A stretch of 11,046 nt of DNA from DATJFH01 sp035495815 (GTDB lineage: Bacteria; Acidobacteriota; Terriglobia; Bryobacterales; Bryobacteraceae). Location of the stretch: positions 1 through 11,046 of the forward strand of contig DATJFH010000076.1 in NCBI GenBank assembly GCA_035495815.1. The letters are read 5' to 3'. Shown one piece after another: positions 1 to 6,528 of this stretch. The notes beneath the pieces were generated by a model, which worked only from the letters and a program-made list of their open reading frames with translations, was not told the origin of the DNA and made no database searches. Made by a program: the position numbers and the translations under genes. Numbering within the stretch: the first letter of the stretch is position 1; every line of letters starts with the position of its first letter.

Positions 1-973
1 TCGCGGCGATCGCTTCCGCAATCTGCTTTCCGTGGAAACGGCCATTCTCGATGAAAATCTCGTTCGTGTGCATCCCGGCGACAATTACGCCGGCCAGGTA
101 CACACCTTGCCGCTCGCTCTCGAGAGTCTTCGGATCCGTCCGCGGGCGTAGCGTCTTGGAATCGATCGCAATACCGAGCGCATTCAGGAACGGCAGGTCA
201 GGGCTGTAGCCGGTCAACGCGAAAACGAAATCGTTTTTCAGCGTCTTCTCTCCATCCGGCGTCGACAGAGTCACGCTGTCCTGCCCTATTTCCGTGATCC
301 GCGAATGAAAGTAAGCCTTGATTTCGCCGGACTTGATGCGGTTCTCGATATTGGGCTTGATCCAGTACTTCACGGCGCGGGAGATCTCCCCGCCACGGTG
401 AACCAGGGTGACGCGTGCCTGGTTCCAGTGCAACTCCAGCGCCGCAATCGCAGCCGAGTTCTTCGCGCCGACCACGATCACATCCTGGTTGTAGTACGGA
501 TGCGCCTCCTTGTAGTAGTGCAGGACCTTCGGCAGGTTCTCGCCGGGCACGCCGAGAAGATTCGGGATGTCGTAATAACCGGTGGCCAGCACGACTTTGC
601 GCGACCGGTAAACGTGCGGGCAATGCATGCGATCGGTGGTGGCAATTTCAAAGGCGCCGTCCGGACCGGTGATGTTCTCGACGCGCTCGTACTGGTGAAT
701 GTCCAGCTTGTAGTGATCGGCGACGCGCCGGTAGTACTTGAGCGCCTCGGTGCGGCCGGGCTTCTCGCCCAGGCTCGTCATCGGAATATCGCCGATCTCC
801 AGCAGCTCCGGTGTAGTGAAGAAGACCAGATTGATCGGATAGTTATAGATCGAGTTGACGACGCAGCCCTTCTCGATCAGGACCGTTTTCAGCCCGCGCC
901 GCTGAAGTTCGATTCCACATGCCAAGCCGGTGGGGCCCGCGCCGACAACCAGCGCATCGAACGATTTCGTCAC
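1..973 (-). CDS. ypdA: YpdA-family FAD-dependent reductase (putative bacillithiol disulfide reductase), 3' end cut by the window edge
   Basis: Cytoplasmic flavoprotein of the YpdA/Bdr family, which uses NADPH to reduce bacillithiol disulfide and so recycle the thiol. Translating the minus strand from a GTG at 973 gives 324 residues with no stop before the window edge. Staphylococcal YpdA has about 328, so only the tail is missing. Visible motifs are an N-terminal FAD-binding glycine motif GAGPTG (residues 11-16), the family signature EKGCVVNSIYNYP (34-46), ATGYYD (130-135), HYYKEAHPYY (152-161), a second nucleotide-binding motif VVGAKNSA (167-174), FALTGYSPD (251-259) and the C-terminal AGVIVAGMHTNEIFIENG (294-311). 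There is no CxxC of the thioredoxin-reductase kind, as expected for YpdA. The position of the redox cysteine Cys14 of S. aureus YpdA is Thr15 here; a cysteine lies at 19. The GTG overlaps the alaS stop (GTGA), so translation is probably coupled. The family call is firm; bacillithiol as substrate is inferred, because no bsh genes are in the window. Confidence 0.9.
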   Translation of the reverse strand, partial: MTKSFDALVVGAGPTGLACGIELQRRGLKTVLIEKGCVVNSIYNYPINLVFFTTPELLEIGDIPMTSLGEKPGRTEALKYYRRVADHYKLDIHQYERVENITGPDGAFEIATTDRMHCPHVYRSRKVVLATGYYDIPNLLGVPGENLPKVLHYYKEAHPYYNQDVIVVGAKNSAAIAALELHWNQARVTLVHRGGEISRAVKYWIKPNIENRIKSGEIKAYFHSRITEIGQDSVTLSTPDGEKTLKNDFVFALTGYSPDLPFLNALGIAIDSKTLRPRTDPKTLESERQGVYLAGVIVAGMHTNEIFIENGRFHGKQIAEAIAA

Positions 974-3606
974 AGCATGCTCTCGACCGATCGGTACACG
1001 TCCTCGAGAGCCGCGGGCAGCGCCTGAGGGTCCTTCCCCCCGGCTTCCGCCATGTCCGGACGGCCGCCGCCTTTGCCGCCAACCGCCTGCGCCACGACGC
1101 CGGCCAGCTTGCCCGCGTGCACCTTGGATGTCAGGTCCCTGGTTACGGCCGACACGATCGAGACGTTCGAATCCTCGGTCGAGGCCAGCACCACCACAGC
1201 CGACTTCCATTTATTACGCAAGGCGTCGGCCAGTGTACGCAGCTGCTGACGTTCGAGCCCATCCACCGCGGCAGCCAGCACCCTTACATTCTTCACCATC
1301 CGTGACTGGCGCTCCAGATCCCCGATGGACGATTGGGCCACCTTCAACTTCAGCTGTTCGAGCTGTTTCTCGAGCGCTCTCTGGTGGGCAAGCGTTTTCT
1401 CGACCTGCTCGATCAATTCGGGCTCGGAAACCCGCACCAACTGAGTCAGCTTGTGCAGCGACTCACTGGCGTGCTGATAGTCCCGGATCGCGGCCTCACC
1501 GGTGATTCCTTCTATCCGGCGAACCCCGGCCGAAATGCTGCCCTCGTACACGATCTTGAACAGCCCGATGTCGCCGGTCCGGCGGACATGCGTACCGCCG
1601 CAGAGTTCCTTGCTGAAATCGGGAATGTCCACCACGCGCACCCGGTCGCCGTACTTCTCGCCGAACAAAGCCATTGCGCCGGTCCCGATAGCCTGATCGA
1701 GCGCCATCACTTTCGTTTCCACCTGGCTGTTTCGAATGATCTGCTCGTTGACCAGCCGCTCCACCTCCTCGATTTCCGCCTTGTCGAGCGCCGAATAATG
1801 AGTGAAATCGAAGCGCAGCCGCGGGGGCTCCACCACGCTGCCGGCCTGTTTCACGTGCGTTCCCAGCACGTGGCGCAGCGCCGCGTGCAGCAGATGAGTC
1901 GCGGTGTGATTGCGCATCGTGGACAGGCGCAGCGGATCATCGACATGGGCGCGCACCGTGTCGCCGATTTTGATCCGGCCGCTGGAAACAATGCGATGGA
2001 CCGACAGCCCGGGCACCGCCGGATAGACGGTCTCCACCGTCGCAACCTTATCGCCCGACAGGGAGTACAGCGCTCCGCGGTCGCCCACCTGCCCGCCGGT
2101 TTCCGCGTAGAAAGGCGTCTGGTCCAGCACAACCTCGGCCGCCACGCCCGCTTCGACCACTTCTACCGGCGACCTATCGATGAGCAGGCCGCGAACCGTG
2201 CCTGTGGACTCCAGGTTGTCATAGCCCAGAAACTTCGTTCTGCCCCTGGCGAGAAGGTCCTTGTATGCCGGGGCAACCATCGCCTGTGAGGAGCCTTTCC
2301 AACTGGCGCGCGCTCGCTCTCGCTGCTGCTTCATTTCCGCTGCGAACCCGTCCCGGTCGATGGAAAGCCCGCGTTCCCGGGCCATCTCCTCCTGCTCGTC
2401 CAGGGCCAGGCCGTACGTGTCGTAGAGCTTGAACGCCACCGGCCCGGGCACCACCGGAACCGCCAGTGATTTCACTTCGTCGTTGAAAACTTTCTCCGCA
2501 ACCAGGAACGTGGTCGCGTAGCGGTGCTCCTCGTCCTTGACTACCCGGGCCACCCGCTGGACGCTGTCCATCAGCTCCGGATACGCCGGACGCATCCATT
2601 CGGCGACAAAGCCGGTCAACTGGTAAAGGTAGGCGTCCTCCACACCGGCCATGCGCGCATGCCGCATGGCGCGCCGCATGATCTTGCGCAAGACGTACCC
2701 CCGGCCTTCGTTTGAGGGCAGCACTCCGTCGTGAATCAGGAAAGTGGTGGCCCGCGCGTGATCGGCGTTGATTCGCAGCGCAGTGTCGATTCGGGAGTCG
2801 GCGCCGGCGGTCGCGCCGAACAGATCGGCGGCTTTCACAATGATCGGGTAAATGAGATCCGTCTCGTAGTTCGACAGCTTCCCCTGCAGGACGGCGGCGA
2901 CACGCTCGAGTCCCATTCCCGTGTCGATGGAGGGGCGCGGAAGACGGCTCAGGGTGCCGCCCACGTCTTTGTTGAACTGCATGAACACCAGGTTCCAGAT
3001 TTCGACGAAACGTCCTCCCGCGTCGCTGGGGAAGGCTTCGTTCTCGCGCCCGCGCTCGGCGGCTTCGGGACCCAGATCGTAGTGAATCTCCGAACATGGG
3101 CCGCACGGACCGGTCTCGCCCATTTGCCAGAAGTTGTCCTTTTCGTCGAGCCGGAAGATGCGATCCTTGGGTACGCCGGCGACGTTCTGCCACAACTCTT
3201 CCGCTTCGTCATCCTCTCGAAAAACCGTGATGTAGAGCTTTTCCTTAGGCAGACCGTACTCTTGGGTCAACAGCGTCCAGGCAAAATCGATGGCTTCGGC
3301 TTTGAAATAATCGCCGAACGAGAAATTGCCGAGCATTTCGAAGAAGGTATGGTGGCGTCGCGTATAGCCGACGTTTTCGAGATCGTTGTGCTTGCCCCCC
3401 GCGCGAACGCATTTCTGGGAGGAGGCGGCCCGCACGTAGTCGCGTTTTTCCATTCCCAGAAAGACGTCCTTGAACTGGTTCATGCCGGCGTTGGTGAACA
3501 GCAACGTCGGATCGTTGGCAGGCACCAACGAGGAACTGCGCACCACGCGGTGACTGCGGGCCTGAAAGAACTCTAGGAAGCGTTGACGTATCTCGTGACC
3601 AGTCAC
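970..3606 (-). CDS. alaS: Alanyl-tRNA synthetase
   Basis: Class II aminoacyl-tRNA synthetase that charges tRNA(Ala) with alanine and hydrolyses misacylated Ser/Gly-tRNA(Ala). With the GTG start at 3606 it has 878 residues, close to E. coli AlaRS (876), and opens with MTGHEIRQRFLEFF, typical of the family. Domains in order: catalytic core with motif 1 around DPTLLFTNAGMNQFKD (32-47), the motif 2 region around HHTFFEMLGNFSFGDYF (85-101) and motif 3 GMGLER (230-235); an editing domain with NHTATH, giving His567 and His571, and CGGTH, giving Cys669 and His673, the four metal ligands; then a coiled-coil-like stretch and a C-terminal DHHA1/C-Ala domain with GGKGGGRPDMAEAGG (about 843-857). All key residues are present. 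An upstream in-frame ATG at 3639 would add 11 residues, but it lies inside the likely -10 box. The GTG has AGAAGGA (3612-3618) in front, five bases away. The TGA stop is shared with the ypdA start. Confidence 0.97.
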   Translation of the reverse strand: MTGHEIRQRFLEFFQARSHRVVRSSSLVPANDPTLLFTNAGMNQFKDVFLGMEKRDYVRAASSQKCVRAGGKHNDLENVGYTRRHHTFFEMLGNFSFGDYFKAEAIDFAWTLLTQEYGLPKEKLYITVFREDDEAEELWQNVAGVPKDRIFRLDEKDNFWQMGETGPCGPCSEIHYDLGPEAAERGRENEAFPSDAGGRFVEIWNLVFMQFNKDVGGTLSRLPRPSIDTGMGLERVAAVLQGKLSNYETDLIYPIIVKAADLFGATAGADSRIDTALRINADHARATTFLIHDGVLPSNEGRGYVLRKIMRRAMRHARMAGVEDAYLYQLTGFVAEWMRPAYPELMDSVQRVARVVKDEEHRYATTFLVAEKVFNDEVKSLAVPVVPGPVAFKLYDTYGLALDEQEEMARERGLSIDRDGFAAEMKQQRERARASWKGSSQAMVAPAYKDLLARGRTKFLGYDNLESTGTVRGLLIDRSPVEVVEAGVAAEVVLDQTPFYAETGGQVGDRGALYSLSGDKVATVETVYPAVPGLSVHRIVSSGRIKIGDTVRAHVDDPLRLSTMRNHTATHLLHAALRHVLGTHVKQAGSVVEPPRLRFDFTHYSALDKAEIEEVERLVNEQIIRNSQVETKVMALDQAIGTGAMALFGEKYGDRVRVVDIPDFSKELCGGTHVRRTGDIGLFKIVYEGSISAGVRRIEGITGEAAIRDYQHASESLHKLTQLVRVSEPELIEQVEKTLAHQRALEKQLEQLKLKVAQSSIGDLERQSRMVKNVRVLAAAVDGLERQQLRTLADALRNKWKSAVVVLASTEDSNVSIVSAVTRDLTSKVHAGKLAGVVAQAVGGKGGGRPDMAEAGGKDPQALPAALEDVYRSVESML

Positions 3607-3611
3607 TGAAG

Positions 3612-3618
3612 TCCTTCT
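3612..3618 (-). promoter_or_regulatory. Ribosome binding site of alaS that decides the start
   Basis: On the minus strand AGAAGGA ends five bases before the GTG at 3606. No comparable purine run precedes the in-frame ATG at 3639. This supports the GTG as the true start, together with the conserved MTGHEIR opening. Confidence 0.7.
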
Positions 3619-3637
3619 TGGAATGGAATGATCCTTC

Positions 3638-3665
3638 ATTGTACCGCGCAGGGCCGGCGCTCCAA
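3638..3665 (-). promoter_or_regulatory. Putative sigma-70-type promoter of alaS-ypdA
   Basis: Reading the minus strand, TTGGAG (3665-3660) is followed after 16 bases by TACAAT (3643-3638), which matches five of six -10 consensus bases. The -35 matches only the TTG. Transcription would start near 3631, giving a leader of about 25 bases before the GTG at 3606 and placing the upstream ATG (3639-3637) outside the transcript. Confidence 0.5.
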
Positions 3666-3805
3666 TCGTACCCGGGCCTCCGGACTTCCCGCGGCGGGAT
3701 CAAAGAGCGAATTGTGCCGGCAGAGACGTGCTGGCGGCCCCCTATTCTCAGGGCGTCGGGTTCGGGGCCGTCGAGCCGCATCGTGGGCCTGCGATTTCTT
3801 GGCAT

Positions 3806-3824
3806 CTTTTCAGAATCCGAAAAG
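3806..3824. promoter_or_regulatory. Inverted repeat, candidate operator upstream of the dehydrogenase promoter
   Basis: CTTTTC (3806-3811) and GAAAAG (3819-3824) form a perfect six-base inverted repeat around AGAATCC. It lies just upstream of the -35 position of the plus-strand promoter, in an AT-rich patch that stands out from GC-rich surroundings. It could bind a carbohydrate-responsive regulator; no regulator gene is in the window. It is short enough that chance cannot be excluded. Confidence 0.3.
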
Positions 3825-3836
3825 TAATCCTGATTA
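3825..3836. promoter_or_regulatory. Palindrome TAATC-CT-GATTA over the -35 position
   Basis: TAATCCTGATTA is a perfect inverted repeat with five-base arms and a two-base centre. With a 17-base spacer from the -10 box at 3848, the -35 hexamer would fall exactly at 3825-3830, where no TTGACA-like sequence exists. An operator or activator site overlapping -35 fits a regulated promoter that depends on its extended -10. Confidence 0.35.
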
Positions 3837-3844
3837 AAGGCAAT

Positions 3845-3853
3845 TGATATAAT
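3845..3853 (+). promoter_or_regulatory. Extended -10 promoter of the dehydrogenase-rhaB pair
   Basis: TGATATAAT is a perfect extended -10 element (TGn followed by the full TATAAT, 3848-3853). Such elements can work without a good -35. The expected start point is about 3860, only six to nine bases ahead of the start codons at 3866 (GTG) and 3869 (ATG). The mRNA would have almost no leader, and no Shine-Dalgarno sequence is visible. Confidence 0.6.
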
Positions 3854-3868
3854 TCTCTACTCACGGTG

Positions 3869-4897
3869 ATGAACTCCATTCAACTTGTTGCTCCACGCCG
3901 GCTCGAAGCCCGGCAGATGCCCATCCCCCCTGACCCCGGACCGGACCAGGTTCTCGTACGCCTTCGCGCCGTCGGAATTTGCGGCAGTGACATGCATTGG
4001 TACAAGGAGGGCGGGATCGGCGCGACCTCCGCCGTCTACCCCTCCGTACTGGGACATGAGCCCGCCGGCGAGATCGCGGCGATCGGCGCGGGTGTCGACA
4101 GCCTGCGCGTGGGCCAGCGGGTCGCCGTAGAGCCGGCGATCACCTGCGGACACTGCGAGTTCTGCCGCTCCGGGCATCACAACAATTGCGTAAGCTCGAT
4201 CTTCATGGGATCGCCCCAGATGCCCGGCCTGTTCCGCGAGTACGCCGTAATGCCGCAGCGGAACGTCGTGGCCATTCCGGACTCGATAAGCTTCGTCGCA
4301 GCCACCGTGCTCGAGCCGCTGGCCGTGATGCTGCACATCCTCGAGCTGACCGGGGTCCGTTTGGGGGACACGGTGGCCGTGATGGGCGCGGGACCGATAG
4401 GACTGCTTATGGCGTCGGTGGCGCGCATCGCCGGAGCTTCACGAATTTTCATTGCGGACAAGGTTCCGCACCGCCTTCGAATGGCGCGGGAGATGGGATT
4501 CGACTGCGCCGTGGAGATCGACCGCTTCGAGCAGGCTGTCATGGATGAGACGCGGGGCCGCGGCGTGGATGCGGTGTTCGACGCGGCCGCCGCCCTCCAG
4601 ACGATCAACATGTCGATCGCTATTGCGCGGCTCGGCGGGCGGGTGACCCTGATCGGGATTCCCAGCGAGCGCGAACTGAATGTCGACGTGAACGGCGCCA
4701 TGGCCAAGGAGCTGAGCATCCAGACCGTGAAGCGGTCCAATCACAACGCGCACGGAGCTATTGAGCTGATGGAATCCGGACGCATCGGAGACCGGATCGT
4801 GACCCACCGCATGCCGCTCGAGAAAACGCCGGACGCTTTCGAGATGCTGGCCGCCTACGCCGGAGACGTGGGAAAGGTGGTCATCGAGCTGCCGTGA
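3869..4897 (+). CDS. Zinc-dependent medium-chain polyol/sugar dehydrogenase (sorbitol/L-iditol dehydrogenase-like)
   Basis: Cytoplasmic NAD-dependent medium-chain dehydrogenase/reductase, likely oxidising a sugar alcohol (or sugar) to a ketone; the exact substrate cannot be read from sequence. From the ATG at 3869 it has 342 residues, normal for the sorbitol/threonine dehydrogenase branch. Catalytic zinc ligands are Cys38 (GICGSD), His63-Glu64 (GHEPAGE) and probably Glu149 (LEPLAV). The structural zinc site is Cys93, Cys96, Cys99 and Cys107. The Rossmann motif GAGPIG is at 173-178, and Asp197 at the end of the second strand suggests NAD rather than NADP. A GTG at 3866 adds one residue and is an alternative start. 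The TGA stop joins the rhamnulokinase ATG as TGATG, so the two are co-translated. This pairing suggests the ketose product may feed the kinase. Alternatives are galactitol-phosphate or L-threonine dehydrogenase-like specificity. Family is firm, substrate open. Confidence 0.88.
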   Translation: MNSIQLVAPRRLEARQMPIPPDPGPDQVLVRLRAVGICGSDMHWYKEGGIGATSAVYPSVLGHEPAGEIAAIGAGVDSLRVGQRVAVEPAITCGHCEFCRSGHHNNCVSSIFMGSPQMPGLFREYAVMPQRNVVAIPDSISFVAATVLEPLAVMLHILELTGVRLGDTVAVMGAGPIGLLMASVARIAGASRIFIADKVPHRLRMAREMGFDCAVEIDRFEQAVMDETRGRGVDAVFDAAAALQTINMSIAIARLGGRVTLIGIPSERELNVDVNGAMAKELSIQTVKRSNHNAHGAIELMESGRIGDRIVTHRMPLEKTPDAFEMLAAYAGDVGKVVIELP

Positions 4898-6363
4898 TGA
4901 AACGGTACCTGGCGTTCGATTTTGGCGCGGAGAGCGGCCGCGCGATGCTGGGGACGCTCAAGGACGGATCCCTCTCGATCGAAGAGCTCCACCGCTTTCC
5001 AAATACTCCCGTGCGGGTCCTTTCGGGGCTGTACTGGGATGCGCTGCGGCTTTTCCACGAGATCTGCCAGGGGCTGCAAATCGCCGGGCGCGACCGTAAG
5101 CTGGCGCTGGACGGCATTGGCATCGATACCTGGGGCGTAGACTGCGCTCTGTTGGGCGCGGACGGCTCGCTGAGCTCCAATCCGCGGCACTATCGCGATT
5201 CACGCAACAACGGCATGCTGGAGAAAGTCTGCGGCGTGGTTACGCGCGATGAGATTTTCGAGCATACCGGCATCCAGTTCATGCAGATCAACACCCTCAT
5301 CCAGTTGTACGCGATGAAGGAGGTTGGCGATCCCGCCCTGGCTTCGGCGCGAACACTGCTGATGATGCCCGATCTGTTCAACTATTGGTTGACGGGCGTG
5401 GCTCGATGCGAATTGACCATCGCCAGCACATCGCAGTTCTATAACCCGCGGGAAAAACGCTGGGCCACCGAACTGTTCGACAAGCTGGGACTGCCCAAAT
5501 CGATTCTGCCGGAGATCGTGCCGCCGGGAACTTGTCTGGGGCCGCTGCTGGCCTCCGTGGCTGAGCCCGCCGGACTCACCGGAGGACAGGTCTTCGCGAC
5601 CGGAGGGCACGATACGGCGTGCGCGGTGGCAGCCGCTCCAGCCGAGGGCCGCGACTGGCTGTACATCAGCTCAGGCACCTGGTCGCTGATGGGCGCCGAA
5701 CTCGACCAGCCGGTGATTAATGACCGCGTTCTGCCCATGAACCTGACCAACGAGATGGGCGCCGGGGGCAAAGTGCGGCTGCTGAAAAACATCGCGGGCC
5801 TGTGGCTGCTGCAGGAATGCCGGCGCGCCTGGGCCCAGGAGGGCGCGGAGTTCACTTACGACGACCTCGCTCACCAAGCGGCCGCCTCCCGCCCGTTTGT
5901 CGCCATTCTCGATCCGGACGCGTTTCTCGAGCCCGGCGATATGCCGCGGCGCATCAGCGATTACTGCAAGGCCACGGGACAGCGCGCGCCGGCTTCGTCC
6001 GCGGAAATCTCGCGCATGATCCTGGAGAGCCTGGCGCTCCGCTACCGGCAGGTGCTGGAGTTGATCGAGTCTCTGCTGGACCGGCGCTTTCCTGTGATCC
6101 ATATCGTAGGCGGCGGCTCACAGAACCAGGTGCTGAACCAGTTCGTTGCCGATGCCACCAGCCGCACCGTGCTCGCGGGTCCAACCGAGGCGACCGCCAT
6201 CGGAAACGTGCTGATCCAGGCGATGGGTTCCGGCCAGTTGGCTGACCTGGACGAAGCGCGTGCCCTGGTTCGACGTTCTTTCCCGGTCCGCGCCATCGAA
6301 CCGGCCCCGAAAGCCGATTGGGACGCCGCCTACGAGAAATTCCGTCGACGCGTTCCGTTGTAG
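4897..6363 (+). CDS. rhaB: Rhamnulokinase (FGGY carbohydrate kinase)
   Basis: Phosphorylates L-rhamnulose at C1 with ATP, the second step of L-rhamnose breakdown after RhaA, before aldol cleavage by RhaD. From ATG 4897 it has 488 residues, against 489 for E. coli RhaB, and matches it along the whole length. Motifs are the N-terminal FDFGAESGR (7-15), substrate-region GIDTWGVD (75-82) and YRDSRNNGM (99-107), HTGIQFMQINTL (123-134), catalytic Asp239 in GGHDTA (237 in E. coli), SSGTWSLMG (258-266), LKNIAGLWLLQ (296-306), the adenosine-binding motif HIVGGGSQNQVLNQF (402-416) and GPTEATAIGN (428-437). A GTG at 4894 is an alternative start. It is the second gene after the dehydrogenase, overlapping by one base. 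No rhaA, rhaD or transporter is in the window, so a related ketose such as L-fuculose or L-xylulose remains possible as in vivo substrate. No terminator was seen after the stop. Confidence 0.93.
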   Translation: MKRYLAFDFGAESGRAMLGTLKDGSLSIEELHRFPNTPVRVLSGLYWDALRLFHEICQGLQIAGRDRKLALDGIGIDTWGVDCALLGADGSLSSNPRHYRDSRNNGMLEKVCGVVTRDEIFEHTGIQFMQINTLIQLYAMKEVGDPALASARTLLMMPDLFNYWLTGVARCELTIASTSQFYNPREKRWATELFDKLGLPKSILPEIVPPGTCLGPLLASVAEPAGLTGGQVFATGGHDTACAVAAAPAEGRDWLYISSGTWSLMGAELDQPVINDRVLPMNLTNEMGAGGKVRLLKNIAGLWLLQECRRAWAQEGAEFTYDDLAHQAAASRPFVAILDPDAFLEPGDMPRRISDYCKATGQRAPASSAEISRMILESLALRYRQVLELIESLLDRRFPVIHIVGGGSQNQVLNQFVADATSRTVLAGPTEATAIGNVLIQAMGSGQLADLDEARALVRRSFPVRAIEPAPKADWDAAYEKFRRRVPL

Positions 6364-6440
6364 CAGCCTTCAATCCGCAGGGATCCGGAACATGCTGAAC
6401 AATTCTGTCCTGTGTCGCCCCTCCCTCATCGCGACCTTCA

Positions 6441-6470
6441 TTGAAAGGCGCGGCCGATAGCGGGTATCCT
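6441..6470 (+). promoter_or_regulatory. Putative promoter of trpEG
   Basis: TTGAAA (6441-6446) is followed after 18 bases by TATCCT (6465-6470), predicting a start near 6477 and a leader of about 52 bases to the ATG at 6529. A nine-base palindrome TTCATTGAA (6437-6445) overlaps the -35. The 165-bp spacer from 6364 to 6528 otherwise holds no clear terminator, no Trp-rich leader peptide and no T-box. Confidence 0.4.
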
Positions 6471-6480
6471 GGAAATTACA

Positions 6481-6490
6481 GGTACGTACC
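6481..6490. promoter_or_regulatory. Palindrome GGTACGTACC in the trpEG leader
   Basis: GGTACGTACC is a perfect 10-base palindrome, a few bases downstream of the predicted trpEG start point. It could be a repressor site; it lacks the CTAG core of the E. coli TrpR operator. It may be chance. Confidence 0.25.
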
Positions 6491-6528
6491 GGCCGCCGGC
6501 GGATCAGAACCGCTGATTGCTGAAAGTT

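Noticed and set aside
305..1027. 240-codon plus-strand open frame opposite ypdA
   Set aside because: The opposite strand encodes a near-perfect YpdA; the plus frame matches nothing recognisable and is a high-GC antisense shadow.
2219..3193. 324-codon minus-strand frame inside alaS
   Set aside because: It is an off-frame reading of alaS, arginine-rich and low in complexity, as expected of a GC-rich shadow.
1333..3576. Long plus-strand open frames (318 and 281 codons) opposite alaS
   Set aside because: The minus strand here is a complete AlaRS with all catalytic and editing motifs. The plus frames follow the antisense codon register and show no family motif.
3666..3805. Small gene or RNA in the divergent spacer
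   Set aside because: Short frames here lack ribosome binding sites and motifs, and no strong hairpin or conserved RNA element was seen.
6364..6400. Possible terminator after rhaB
   Set aside because: Only a four-base TCCG/CGGA pairing could be drawn and no T run follows.
6392..6460. 22-residue open frame before trpEG as a Trp leader peptide
   Set aside because: It contains no Trp codon, has no ribosome binding site and lies mostly upstream of the predicted transcript start.
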